This document shows, piece after piece, positions 9,831-20,496 of a DNA stretch of 64,000 bases; within the stretch, counting starts at the first letter, position 1; each line of letters begins with the position of its first letter. The notes under the pieces were generated by a model. That model saw only the letters and a program-made list of their open reading frames with translations, was not told where the DNA came from and searched no databases. Origin of the DNA: Enterovibrio sp. JCM 19048 (GTDB lineage: Bacteria > Pseudomonadota > Gammaproteobacteria > Enterobacterales > Vibrionaceae); NCBI GenBank assembly GCA_001310415.1, contig BAXE01000030.1, forward strand, positions 1 to 64,000, given 5' to 3'. A program made the position numbers and the translations under genes.

Positions 9831-11042
9831 ATGACTCAGGATTTTTCTAATATCGATAGAGTTTCTGTTAAAGCAGCTCAAAAACTCGAAGACATGAGCG
9901 TCTTCATCTCCTCTGGGAAAGAAGAATTCGGCATTGGTAAATTTAACGAGATGTTGACCAAGTCTAAGTTGGCTGAATTACCCATGCTGTCAAAAGCCAT
10001 CGTAAAACAAGCTGTGATCGATATGAAGGCAGCGGGTTACGTTTTTCCTAAACGCAAATATGGCGGTATTGATGTGGATGTGTTTTCCCACGATGATATC
10101 CGCGCGATTTACCGCCATCGAGGGGTCCCAACCTACCGTGAACGTTTTAAAGGTGGGTTTACACTCTTTGTTGGCAACCTGAAAGGTGGGGTTTCTAAAA
10201 CAGTCAGTACCGTTAACCTGGCTCATGCTCTACGTACGCATCCTGATCTTATTAAAGATGACCTACGAATTTTGGTTATCGACATTGATCCACAAAGCTC
10301 TGCGACAATGTTCCTGGCACATTCACTGAGCTACGGCGATGTGCAGACCACAGCTATCCAGGCCATGCTAAATGACCTTCCTGCCAGCGTGCTCAAAGAA
10401 AGTTTTATTACAGAGTCTTCGGTATCTGGCGTAGATGTCATGGTGTCGTCTATTGACGATGCATTCATTGCGTCCGAATGGGAAAACCTGTGTGAGGAAC
10501 ACCTGCCAGGTCAGGCCAAGTACAGTGTATTGCGCGAGAATGTGATCGATCGATTGGCTGATGATTATGATCTGGTCTTTGTGGACTGTGGTCCCCACCT
10601 TGACTCTTGTCTGTTGAATACTCTGGGCGCGGCAGATCTATTGCTTACCCCTATCCCACCCTCTCAGGTGGACTTCCACAGTACGTGTAAATACCTTATT
10701 CGACTGCCTGATTTGTATGCCAAGCTACAGGAATCCGGCACACCGAGACCAAAACCCATCAACCTTGGTTACATGACGAAAGTCATGACAGAGAAAAAAG
10801 ACCATTTGCAAATCACAGAAATTGCGAAGGAAATTTTTGGTGGAAACATGTTGGATGAAAAACTGCCGCGTCTTGATGGCTTCGAACGTTGCGGTGAAAC
10901 GTTTGACACCACTATCTCCGCCAACCCGGAGACATATCCAGGCAGTATTTCAGCGCTGACAAATGCGAAAAAAGCGACGTATAAATTCGCTCGTTCCCTA
11001 ATGAGCAGCATTGAATATATTCGCTCTGACGAGGAAAAATAA
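9831..11042 (+). CDS. parA: ParA partition ATPase, P1/chromosome-II type
   Basis: A 403-residue partition ATPase that moves ParB-parS complexes on the nucleoid. Seen: an N-terminal helix-turn-helix extension of about 100 residues, a deviant Walker A in NLKGGVSKTVSTVNLA at about residues 116-131, VIDIDPQSSATMFLAH (Walker A'), and VFVDCGPHLDSCLLN (Walker B). Blocks such as LPRLDGFERCGE and SANPETYPGS are shared with ParA2 of Vibrio cholerae chromosome II, to which it is similar along its length. The long N-terminal domain makes it type Ia, able to bind its own promoter. parB follows without a gap. Confidence 0.95.
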   Translation: MTQDFSNIDRVSVKAAQKLEDMSVFISSGKEEFGIGKFNEMLTKSKLAELPMLSKAIVKQAVIDMKAAGYVFPKRKYGGIDVDVFSHDDIRAIYRHRGVPTYRERFKGGFTLFVGNLKGGVSKTVSTVNLAHALRTHPDLIKDDLRILVIDIDPQSSATMFLAHSLSYGDVQTTAIQAMLNDLPASVLKESFITESSVSGVDVMVSSIDDAFIASEWENLCEEHLPGQAKYSVLRENVIDRLADDYDLVFVDCGPHLDSCLLNTLGAADLLLTPIPPSQVDFHSTCKYLIRLPDLYAKLQESGTPRPKPINLGYMTKVMTEKKDHLQITEIAKEIFGGNMLDEKLPRLDGFERCGETFDTTISANPETYPGSISALTNAKKATYKFARSLMSSIEYIRSDEEK

Positions 11043-12028
11043 ATGTCAAAGAAAGCTTTCAAACCCTTAGGTCGCGATCGGTTTATGCAATCTTCCCCTG
11101 CTGCTGCCCCGTCGGCTAAAGGTGCAGAAAGTGCCGCTGAGAGCGTGGCGACATTAGAGTGGAAAATGCAAAGTGGTCTGGTCGCTACCTTCCACGAAAC
11201 GGAATTAAGCTACGAAACGCTGCTGAACAACAGTTTTGTTGATGAAGAGATCAATGGCCGTAATCAACAATTGAACACAGCGACAGCACGTGCCGCCCTT
11301 ACCCGTTCTTTAAAGCGCAACCAATATTTACCGGTGATTGTTAAGCTACATCCTGACGGACAATATGAGTTCCTGGATGGCTCGCGTCGTCGATTGTCTG
11401 CGCTGGAACTGAAACGTGGCCTGCGTGCACTTGTGACCAAAGATAATGTCATTGGCAGTGATGCAAAAGCGTTGGCGCGGGAAATTCAAAAGACGGTGAA
11501 AGAGCACAGCCTTTATGAATTTGGTCTTGAACTGATTGCGACGAAACAGAACGACGGCCTTAATCAAAAAGAGTTGGCCGCGTTGTATCAGGTGTCTGAG
11601 CGAAAAATTTCTGATGCGGTCAAAGCCGGTGAAATTCCTATCTCTTTGGTTGAGCTGTATCCAAGTGTGAATGACATTGCGATTGCCGATTTCAAGGCAC
11701 TGCATAAACACGTGTTTCTACACCGGAAGCACAGCGCGAGGCTATTGTTTCACAAGTTGTTTCGGCAGTATCAGTGTCCCTTGCCAATGTGAACTCGGTG
11801 ACCAAAGATGAGGTGACTGAATATATCCTAAAGGCATTTGACAGTGCGTTTGAGAAGCCAGCAAAACCAGAAAAGCCCGCTCCTGTGACTTTGGCAGACT
11901 TTGATAGCCCATTTAAGTATGCGCGTTATACACGTTCAGATCGTAAGGTAACCATTGAGCTGTCTCGTTTAAACGTAGCTCTGGTCGACGACATCCTCGA
12001 GATGATTAAAGAGCGTCTCGAGCGCTAA
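11043..12028 (+). CDS. parB: ParB partition protein (frame broken)
   Basis: A centromere-binding protein starting directly after the parA stop. About 328 residues after joining frames, close to Vibrio ParB2. Seen: a basic N-terminus, a ParB-like core with LPVIVKLHPDGQYEFLDGSR (residues about 97-116, replacing the usual nuclease-like motif), and a helix-turn-helix region LNQKELAALYQVSERKISDA. After a one-base frame break near 11712 the product continues as TPEAQREAIVSQVV to a Lys/Glu-rich dimerisation end. It probably binds the 25-bp palindromes at 12124, 13581 and 13738. Confidence 0.9.
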
Positions 12029-12045
12029 GTCCCCTCCCCGTTGAG

Positions 12046-12078
12046 AAATGGCATCTTTTTAAAGGTGCCATTTTTTTT
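12046..12078 (+). terminator. Terminator after parAB
   Basis: AAATGGCATCTTT pairs with AAAGGTGCCATTT (one G-T pair) and is followed by a run of eight T. It lies 18 bases past the parB stop. Confidence 0.85.
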
Positions 12079-12123
12079 CGCCAAAGTTTCCCCTCTTTTG
12101 CATTAGTAGATCTGCTCAGACGA

Positions 12124-12148
12124 TGGCAATTACAGCTTGTAATTGCCA
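12124..12148. other. Candidate parS site 1
   Basis: A 25-bp palindrome with exact 11-bp arms: TGGCAATTACA, centre GCT, TGTAATTGCCA. It lies 96 bases after parB. The same element recurs at 13581 and 13738. Clustered copies of a palindrome beside parAB are the usual form of parS. It differs from the published chromosome-II parS (TTTACA-N-TGTAAA) by a 3-bp centre. Confidence 0.6.
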
Positions 12149-12370
12149 GTACTACACAAAAGAAGACAGTGAAAGTGTTGTCATGAGTTGCTTGCAATAT
12201 TTCGCTTTTCGCTACGTAGCGCCTAACGCACTGAAGAACCAGCTTCCCTTTTTCATCGGTTAGACAAATTTCACATTCCGAGAAACTCACTGTCATCTTG
12301 CCAATTAATACTGCGAGCTGGGAAACAATGCCTACGCTAAAGATAGGCATTAGAAAATAAGTGGGGCGCT

Positions 12371-13535
12371 ATGAAAATTGCTGTCGCAGGGACGGGATAC
12401 GTAGGTTTATCCAACGCAGTACTACTGGCTCAAAATCATGAAGTGATTGCGGTCGATATCGTAGACAAGCGGATTCAAATGCTCAGTCGTGGCGTGTCTC
12501 CGATATCAGATAAAGAGATTGAACATTTTCTTGCCAACAAATCCTTAAATTTTACCGCGACGTTGGACAAAGAAAGCGCCTATAAGGACGCCGACTTTGT
12601 CATCATTGCCACCCCAACAGATTATGATGTCTATACCAACTTCTTTAACACCTCGTCAGTTGAGTCTGTTATCCGGGATGTGATGTCTATCAATCCGGCG
12701 GCCGTGATGGTGATTAAGTCCACGGTACCTGTCGGCTATACACAAAAATCAAAGAGGAATTTGGTATCGAGAACATCATGTTTTCTCCTGAATTCCTGCG
12801 TGAAGGTAAAGCGTTATACGACAACCTTTATCCATCGCGAATCATTGTTGGTGAGCGAAGTGCGCGTGCAGAAACCTTTGCCAAGTTGTTAGTGGATGCC
12901 GCAGAAAAAAAGAAATCGACGTGCTTTTTACCAACTCGACAGAGGCGGAAGCCGTTAAGTTATTTTCCAATACTTATCTGGCGATGCGTGTTGCCTACTT
13001 CAATGAACTGGACTCTTATGCTGAGGCTCATGGGCTGAATGCGCGCCAAATCATAGAAGGGGTATGTCTTGACCCACGCATTGGCGATCATTACAACAAC
13101 CCTTCGTTTGGCTATGGGGGATACTGTTTGCCAAAAGATACCAAACAGTTGTTGGCTAATTATCAAAAAGTACCAAACAACATGATCCGTGCCATCGTTG
13201 ATGCCAATACGACGCGAAAGGATTTTATCGCAGACTCCATTCTGAGTAAGAAACCCAGAGTCGTTGGGATTTACCGGCTGATCATGAAGTCAGGTTCTGA
13301 CAACTTCCGTGCCTCCTCCATTCAGGGCATTATGAAGCGGCTGAAATCCAAAGGGATTGAAGTAGTGGTGTATGAACCTGTTTTGGAGGACAAAGAGTTT
13401 TTCCGTTCAGAAGTCATTACGGATTTGGATACTTTCAAAGTCCGATCTGATGTGATTGTTTCCAACCGTATGTCGGAAGAGCTCTCCGATGTCGCCGATA
13501 AGGTCTATACCCGCGACTTGTTTGGCAGTGACTGA
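12371..13535 (+). CDS. ugd: UDP-glucose 6-dehydrogenase (frame broken)
   Basis: Oxidises UDP-glucose to UDP-glucuronate with two NAD+, supplying acid sugars for polysaccharide. About 388 residues. Seen: N-terminal Rossmann motif [22 protein letters not shown], the central helix [20 protein letters not shown], and the active-site Cys in [14 protein letters not shown]. Two frame breaks (near 12750 and 12914) each correspond to one A missing from an A-run, after which the match is continuous. It lies between candidate parS sites and upstream of the epimerase that would use its product. Confidence 0.92.
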
Positions 13536-13580
13536 ATATTCGAAACAGTGAGTATCGTGGTCTTCGTGATCAAAGCTCCA

Positions 13581-13605
13581 CGACGATTACAGCTTGTAAT
13601 TGCCA
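13581..13605. other. Candidate parS site 2
   Basis: ATTACA-GCT-TGTAATTGCCA is identical to site 1 over the centre and right arm; the outer left arm is degraded (CGACG instead of TGGCA). Confidence 0.5.
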
Positions 13606-13737
13606 AACAGGCAGGAGTGGTTGTGCTTGATTGAACTCGACGCAGGTTGCTTTAACGTTATCAGGTACCCATCCATTGTGATGATTATCCAAACACCCCA
13701 GAGCCAAGCTTAAGAAGCTTTCCATTGTAAGAAGTGT

Positions 13738-13762
13738 TGGCAATTACAAGCTGTAATTGCAG
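13738..13762. other. Candidate parS site 3
   Basis: TGGCAATTACA-AGC-TGTAATTGCAG. The centre AGC is the complement of the GCT in sites 1 and 2, so this copy is inverted; the two outermost right-arm bases differ. Confidence 0.55.
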
Positions 13763-14233
13763 CGTTGAGTCTCTGTAAACGCAAACAACCTCGCTTTTTG
13801 TCTCAGCGCCATGAACTAATTTCACCACATCGAACGTTACCGCCTAAATTTAGTGTCAATATTGATATTTAGGTAAACGTAATGAGAACTAAGGTGCGAT
13901 GGTCTCTCAGCAAACGGCCATACCAGCCAAATCCAGAGTGCCTGAACACCCAATTGTGACTCCTCACTTTTCGCCTCCAGTCTTCTTTTTATCACCCGTA
14001 AATCTTTGCCGTTTGTCCGTTGTTACTGCGCTCGCACAGCAGAAACACGGCACCTGACATAAACGTAAAAGCACGAGAATTGCGCATTCCAGAGGACACG
14101 AGTGCGCGCCTTGCGTCTCACTTTTGCTGATGTATGGACTTAAGGTGATAGCGTTTTTGTGATGTTGGAAACGCCGACTACACTTCAACAAAGAAGGCGT
14201 AAGTAACTGTGACAGCCAAGGAAGGTAGAGAAA

Positions 14234-15238
14234 ATGAAGTATCTGGTGTCTGGGGCTGCTGGCTTTATTGGTAGTGCAACGGTTGAGAGATTGAATGCTG
14301 ACGGACATGAAGTCGTCGGCATTGATGATCTAAACGATTACTACGATGTGGATCTGAAAAGAGCGCGTCTGGACCGCATTGCACACCCGGACTTTCGATT
14401 TCTCCCATTGGATATCGCAGACAGACCCGGTATGGCCGCCTTGTTTGCCAACGAAAACTTTGACCGTGTTATTCACCTTGCTGCCCAAGCTGGCGTGAGG
14501 TATTCCCTGGAAAATCCCCACAGCTATGTGGACTCGAATCTGGTTGGGTTCGTAAATATCATCGAAGGATGCCGGCATCACAATGTACAGCATCTCGTGT
14601 ATGCGTCCTCCAGCTCTGTGTATGGATTGAATAACAAGACGCCGTTTTCCACGCAAGACCGCGTCGACCATCCCATCTCGCTGTATGCAGCAACCAAAAA
14701 AGCCAATGAGGTGATGGCACATTGCTATTCACATCTCTATGGTCTTCCCACGACCGGTCTGCGCTTTTTCACAGTGTACGGTGCGTGGGGGCGGCCAGAC
14801 ATGGCACCTTTTATCTTCACCAAAAAATACTCGAAAGGACAGCCGCTTCAGATCAACAACCACGGTGATATGTGGCGGGACTTCACCCACATCAATGACA
14901 TCGTTGAAGGCGTTGTAAGAATTGCCGATGCGGTACCAACAACCGATGAAAACTGGTCTGTCGAAACGTCAAACCCTGCCAGAAGCTCAGCGCCGTATGC
15001 CCTTTACAATATTGGGCACGGGGCACCGATAAACCTGATGGATTTTATTACGTCCCTGGAAGAAGCGTTGGGCAAGCAAGCAATGAAAGAGTTTCGCGAG
15101 ATGCAGCCCGGTGATGTCTATCAAACCTACGCTGACACCACTGACTTGTTCGCTGCCGTTGGCTACAAACCTAAGGTCACGGTGAAAGAGGGGGTGTCTG
15201 ATTTTGTCACCTGGTACCGGGAGTTTTACCGCCAATAG
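14234..15238 (+). CDS. NAD-dependent epimerase, UDP-glucuronate 4-epimerase type
   Basis: A 334-residue short-chain dehydrogenase/epimerase converting UDP-glucuronate to UDP-galacturonate. Seen: NAD motif GAAGFIG at residues 8-14, HLAAQAGVRYS, the Ser of YASSSSVYG, the catalytic YAATKKA, and TVYGAWGRPDMA. These blocks are typical of the GAE/LspL group. The gene is intact. It lies downstream of ugd, its likely substrate source, and upstream of the prsK regulator. A 4-epimerase on another UDP-sugar cannot be excluded. Confidence 0.88.
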   Translation: MKYLVSGAAGFIGSATVERLNADGHEVVGIDDLNDYYDVDLKRARLDRIAHPDFRFLPLDIADRPGMAALFANENFDRVIHLAAQAGVRYSLENPHSYVDSNLVGFVNIIEGCRHHNVQHLVYASSSSVYGLNNKTPFSTQDRVDHPISLYAATKKANEVMAHCYSHLYGLPTTGLRFFTVYGAWGRPDMAPFIFTKKYSKGQPLQINNHGDMWRDFTHINDIVEGVVRIADAVPTTDENWSVETSNPARSSAPYALYNIGHGAPINLMDFITSLEEALGKQAMKEFREMQPGDVYQTYADTTDLFAAVGYKPKVTVKEGVSDFVTWYREFYRQ

Positions 15239-15376
15239 CGAGGAAAACGCTGCGGGGCTGGAAAAGGGCTCAGCAGCACAGTTTGTTAATGCGCCCAGGT
15301 TGTTACCGATAAACCCAACTTGAGGGCAACGCCGCGTTACCCCGTTAAAGATTTACTGCCGACAAGGACACATATT

Positions 15377-17412
15377 TTGGATACCTGGTTAGGGATCATT
15401 GGTTATGGACTGGCCGCGGCCGCCTACACACTTTTCATTGTGTTGATTTGGCTGGCCAAGACCCGTTCTCAATCAAGGGTCTTCCTGACAGGTGCTTTTG
15501 CGGCCACCGCGGTGACCGCAACAAACTATGCAGTGCAAATGTATAACGGCGTTATTGAGCTGGATGCGCTGGTTCTTGATTCGCTGCAGACGGTCATGTG
15601 GGGTGTGGTACTTGCGAAAATACTGTTGCAGGACACCGCCTTACTGAGCCATTTACGTCGAAATGTAGCCAGTAGCCTGCTGGTCGCATTGTTTGTCCTA
15701 GCCATTCTTGGTGAGCTCATTACCGGGCTTGGTGTTTGGCCCCTGGAGTCCTTCATTCCTGCTTTTCATTTACTCCAGGCGGTGATGATTCTCTGGTTGT
15801 TGGAGCAGCTTTACCGCCGAACCGATCCCGGACAACGTTGGATGATAAAGCCGTTATGTCTGGGTATTGGGCTGATCTACACCTACGATTTGGTCTACTT
15901 TTCAGATGCATTACTTACGCAAGGTTTTGATGCCACGCTCCTGTACGGTCGAGGCTGGGTCGCCTGATTGCTGCGCCGCTTGTTCTGATGTCCGTAAGGC
16001 GAATTAAGTACTGGGCGATACGGGTGTATGTTTCAAGGGATGTGATTTTCCATAGCACGCTGTTAGTGGCATCAGGGGGATATCTGTTGCTGATGGCGAT
16101 GACAGGTTATCTCATTCGCTATTTGGGGGGAGGGTGGAGCAACGTCGCGCAATACATTTTCCTTTCACTGAGTGGTGTTGTGCTGGCGACTCTGTTTTTG
16201 TCTGAATCCTTGCGAAGCCATTTAAAGGTACTCATCGCCAAACACTTTTATGAAAACAAATACGACTACCGGGAAGAGTGGATGCGTTTTTCATCCATCC
16301 TAGAAGACAGTAAAGCGTCTGCCTTCTCTGTTGCACTTCAAGCGATGATGACCCCCTTTGGTTGTGAAAAAGGGGGGCTGTATGCGCTGGATGGGCGGCG
16401 TTGGGTGGAGAAAGCACAGGTAAAGTTGCCTGAAAGAAACACCCATGCCGTGCTGTTTGAGCTTGCAAACAACGCCCTCGAACACCACTGGATAGTCGAT
16501 ATTCAAGAGTTGCAGCGGTGCGGTGCATCAACGCCTTTTGCATACTCTCGAGAGGCGATAACAGATGTTGATGACATTAAATTTATTGTTCCAATCTTTG
16601 GGGCGGACAACATCCGGTTTGTCTGTTTTCTTTCAAACCTGACCAGTTCAACCTCTTTTAACTGGGAGGACAGGGATCTGATGTGGGTGATCAGCCAACA
16701 ATTGGCGGTTTACTTGGAATCCCATATCAACAGCCTGAAGATAGCGGAAAACCAGCAGTTTGATGCGTTCAATCAAATGTCGACTTTTCTCGTTCATGAT
16801 TTAAAAAACGTGCTGGCGCAACTCGAGCTGCTCTCTAAAAATGGACTAAAACACCGGGATAACCCGGAGTTTATTGATGATGTGTTTGTGACCATTGATT
16901 CAGCGGGATCCAGATTGGGCAAGGTGCTGATGCACCTCAGGAAGCATTCCATTCACGAGCGACCCAACGAGAACGCAGATGTTGGGGAAATCGTCATGAG
17001 TGCGTGCAATGAACGTATGAGCAATGCGCCCCAACCGCATTGCGATATCAGCGAGAGTGAGAGGTTTGTGATCCTGGCTGACCGGGAGCGGCTTAAAAAT
17101 GTCTTCACGCACCTCATCCAAAATGCGCAGGATGCGACACCCGAACATGGCTACATCAAGGTTTCGCTGCGTGCTGATGATGACTATGTGTGTGTACACA
17201 TTGAAGATAACGGGGAAGGGATGTCAGAGCACTTTATCGCAGAGCGCCTATTCAAGCCGTTTGACACCACCAAAGGCAATGCGGGGATGGGGATTGGCGC
17301 ATATGACGGCAAAAAGTTTATCGAACAGTTAGGTGGCTACATTGATGTCCATTCAAAGCCTGGAGTTGGGACCCGCTTTGATGTGTACATCCCCCGAAGC
17401 ACCGGGGCTTGA
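15377..17412 (+). CDS. prsK: PEP-CTERM/XrtA system sensor histidine kinase (frame broken)
   Basis: Membrane sensor kinase, about 678 residues after joining frames. Seen: an N-terminal bundle of about eight hydrophobic helices, a GAF-like middle, an H-box FLVHDLKNVLAQLELL, N-box LIQNAQDATP, and ATP-lid motifs DNGEGMS and GMGIGAYDGKKFIEQLGG. The HDLKN box and the FVSRDVIFHSTLL-type junction (here VYVSRDVIFHSTLL) are characteristic of PrsK. One frame break near 15955 splits the membrane part from the rest. I chose the TTG at 15377, preceded by AAGGA, since the family begins near DTWLGIIGYG; a TTG at 15320 is the longest option. prsR follows 57 bases later. In Zoogloea PrsK-PrsR act with sigma-54 on PEP-CTERM genes. 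Confidence 0.9.
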
Positions 17413-17469
17413 CTATACTTCGGTGTAATCTAGCCATACCTGAAATGAAACGCGCCAGAGGAAGATGTA

Positions 17470-18817
17470 ATGAATAAATTGCTCGTGATCGAGGATGATG
17501 TAGGTATTCAGAAACAGCTGAAATGGGCGTTGTCAGATTTTGACGTGATCTTCGCCAAGGACAGGGATACTGCTATTTCACAGCTTCGCAGGCATTCACC
17601 TTGCGTTGTCACTTTAGATCTTGGCTTGCCTCCAGATGCGGAAAATGCCAGCGAAGGTCTCGCTGCGCTTGAACAGATGCTGGCGCTGGATCCTGGTTGC
17701 AAAGTGATTGTCATTACCGGTAACGAAGATAAGCAAAACGCCCTCAAAGCAATCAAACTCGGTGCGCATGACTTCTACCAAAAGCCCATCAATGATGAGG
17801 AACTTACGGTCATTATCAACCGGGCTTTTTTCGTTGCTTCCATCGAAGAGGAAAACGCCAAGCAAGAAATCATCGACCAAGAGGACTCAGCCATTATTGG
17901 CAACAGCCCCGAGGTGATGAAAGTCAAATCGATGATCAACAAAGTCGCGCCGACTGAGTTAACCACCTGTTGCTGGGGGAAAGTGGTACAGGTAAGGATC
18001 TGGTGGCTCGGGAAATCCACAAAAGAAGCAAACGGCACAACAAGCCTTTCATCGCCATCAACTGCGCTTCTATCCCAGAGAACTTGTTGGAAAGTGAGTT
18101 GTTTGGCTATGAAAAAGGGGCCTTTACCGGCGCCCATAAAACAACGCCGGGTAAGATTGAATGTGCGGATGGCGGTACCCTGTTTCTCGATGAGATTGGG
18201 GATATGTCCTATCCCTTACAGGCGAAAATCCTCCGCTTCCTTCAGGACAAAGTGATAGAGCGGGTGGGTGGACGAAGCTCGATTTCCGTTGATATCAAAA
18301 TCGTCTGCGCCACCAATAAAAACCTGAGGGAAATGGTATTGGACAAGACCTTCCGTGAGGACTTGTTCTACCGCATCAGTGAAATCGTTATTGATATTCC
18401 GCCCCTTCGCGAGCGTGGTGATGACGTGATCGCCCTTAGCCGGGTTTTCTGAACGAATACAGCCAACAGCTTTCGAAAAAAGTGAGTGGCTACAGCGATG
18501 ACGCCATCAATGCCCTGATGGCTCATGACTGGCCGGGGAACATCCGGGAGCTGCAAAATAAAGTGAAGTCCGCTGCACTCATGTGTGAGGGGAAAGTCAT
18601 CAACGCAGACGATTTGATGCTGGCCGTGAGTGATGAGGATGATGCCCAGTTTGAGCTGAACCTGAAAACAACCCGGGAAAAGGCAGAGAGAGCGGCCATC
18701 GTAAAAGCCTTGTCCTTTTGCGACGGAAACCTGACCAGCGCTGCAAAGCATTTGGGGATTACCCGTCCCACACTTTATTACTTGCTCGACAAATACTCTC
18801 TGAAGCAGGAAGGGTAA
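17470..18817 (+). CDS. prsR: PEP-CTERM-box response regulator, sigma-54 activator (frame broken)
   Basis: NtrC-family regulator of about 449 residues. Seen: receiver domain with [13 protein letters not shown] and phospho-acceptor Asp in [16 protein letters not shown] (an insertion typical of PrsR), an AAA+ domain with Walker [13 protein letters not shown], the sigma-54 contact loop [13 protein letters not shown], Walker [12 protein letters not shown], and a C-terminal Fis-type helix-turn-helix [20 protein letters not shown]. Frame breaks near 17972 (one C missing from CCC) and near 18440. Its targets are probably the four PEP-CTERM genes here, all with sigma-54 promoters. Confidence 0.92.
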
Positions 18818-18845
18818 CAAGGACAAGTCACGTCGAGGTGGGTGT

Positions 18846-20095
18846 ATGGGAAGGTTCGCCAGAGAAGAGAAAATTTTCTTTTTTGTTCTCCTGCCGGTGT
18901 CACTAGCGCTCTTTTTGTTGGTTGATTTCTACTTACTGAATGAAGGTTTTTATAACAAAATCAATATCGCGTTTGATTTTGACCAGGCTTGGTTTGTCGA
19001 AATCCTGTCGTACCCACCTGATGAGTGGATATATAAAACCGCCTCAGATGTGAACCCCCTTATCCTCAAACACCCCTGTTGTATTTGTACCGATGGCCAT
19101 CTGAGTTACTCCAGTTTTTCGGTTTTAGTCCGGAAGAAGCAGTCATCATTGTCAGCGTCCTTTTCCACATGGGCACGATGACTGTCGGGTTCTACATCTT
19201 TTCCGATGTTTTCCAATCCTTCGCAAAGGCCTTTCTGTTGTGCATCTTTATGTTGTTCAGTGCAACATACCTGGTGAATGGCATTGTTGTGGATAGCTAT
19301 GTGCTGGCAGGTTTTTGGATCACCTGTGCTTTCGCTATCTATCAGAGCGATTTGAAAGCGACAATGCGGTTGGAGGTCGACTGGCTGAAAATCATTGTCT
19401 ATGTCATGGCGGTAGGAACCACAACGTATCTGCTTTTGCTGGTGATAGTGTTGGAAGCCAGCCTTGTACTGGCAAAACGCCATGACTTCAGCGTCTCACA
19501 TATCACCAGGTATCTGCTGTCAGGTATTGTAAGATTTTCCCTCTTGTTCTTGCTGTTGTTTTCTATTTGCTACTATCAATCGCTTTCAGAGATTGTTTCC
19601 GACCCGGTAAATGTGGTTCAGAAAACACTGTGGGCTGTGGTCAGGGGAGGGGAGAAAGAAGGGGTAACATCGATACTGACGACGTTTTTGTTTTATACGT
19701 TTTTTGCACCTTCCCACACAGTGGTAGATATTGGAAACAACGCTTTGATGGCGGACTTTCGTCCTGGGGAAAATGTCTTCGTAACATACAGCGTTATCGC
19801 GGTGCTCGCTGCCGCATTGGTGCTACTGGTGAAGAAGCCTGATCCGATGTTACTCGTTTCATTCATTTGGCTGGGGATAACCATAGGTTTTCATTTGCAG
19901 TATCAAGACCGGGGAAGCATCTTCCTTTATACCGGCCATACGATGTTACCTTTGATGGTCATTGTCGCTTGTTTCTTCAGTAACCTGTCTCCCGTGAAGT
20001 ACCTGATTATCGCGGGCCTTCTCACCATGGTACTCATGCTAAACAATGTCCTTGAGATTTATTGGGCGATCAACGCAACCAGGGGCGCCTGGTAG
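18846..20095 (+). CDS. Polytopic membrane protein, possible GT-C glycosyltransferase (frame broken)
   Basis: About 416 residues with roughly ten hydrophobic helices. The first loop after helix 1 contains acidic residues (FDFDQAW, near residue 42) in the place where GT-C glycosyltransferases carry their catalytic Asp. No family is firmly recognised. A frame break at about 19077 is explained by one C missing from a CCCCC run (the product continues HPLLYLYRWP). It lies 28 bases downstream of prsR and converges on the UbiA and small-transporter genes. A polyprenyl-linked sugar transferase is my inference. Confidence 0.6.
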
Positions 20096-20127
20096 CAATA
20101 GGGTGAAAACAGGGCGTCTGTCCGCGT

Positions 20128-20496
20128 TCACTTAGAGATAAGTAATACGCCCGCTACGATCAGGAGAGTTCCCAAAACCTTACTGAGGGTGAGTGGCTCA
20201 TTCAGAAACCAATAGGCAAAAAGCATAGTGCCAATAAACCCCAGCCCGACAAATGGATAGGCGCGGCTTACATCAACCCTGGCCAGAACCCCGAGCCATA
20301 TCGCCGCACTCGACACATAAGATGCCAGTCCTGCAAGGACATAGTAGCTTCCTAATACGGACAAAATCCCGGACAGTAAACTGACCCTGAAAGACTCCTG
20401 TATCACAGGGTTCGACATGCCGTATTTCAGGAGTATTTGCGCAATGACAGACAGGGTGACACTGCAAATAATGAGAAAGACAGAGATGCTATTCAT
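20128..20496 (-). CDS. Small EamA/DMT-family membrane transporter
   Basis: A 122-residue protein with four predicted membrane helices and the SMR/EamA signature end FLNEPLTLSKVLGTLLIVAG. Proteins of this size and type (ArnE/ArnF-like) flip polyprenyl-phosphate sugars. Its ATG overlaps the stop of the UbiA gene (20493-20496), so they are translationally coupled and probably act in one pathway. Confidence 0.8.
   Translation of the reverse strand: MNSISVFLIICSVTLSVIAQILLKYGMSNPVIQESFRVSLLSGILSVLGSYYVLAGLASYVSSAAIWLGVLARVDVSRAYPFVGLGFIGTMLFAYWFLNEPLTLSKVLGTLLIVAGVLLISK

Larger units (their letters stand above)
13536..14233. other. Intergenic region with two parS-like palindromes
   Basis: A gene-free stretch of 698 bases between ugd and the epimerase. 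Apart from the palindromes at 13581 and 13738 I see no conserved element; a promoter for the epimerase should lie near 14100-14220. Confidence 0.5.

Noticed and set aside
12006..12350. Minus-strand ORF of 114 residues over the parB terminator
   Set aside because: It reads through the parAB terminator and a candidate parS palindrome, and its composition is not protein-like.
12371..13535. ugd, treC, prsR and others as pseudogenes
   Set aside because: Each is full length with intact motifs once single homopolymer bases are restored. Decay would not spare all active sites.
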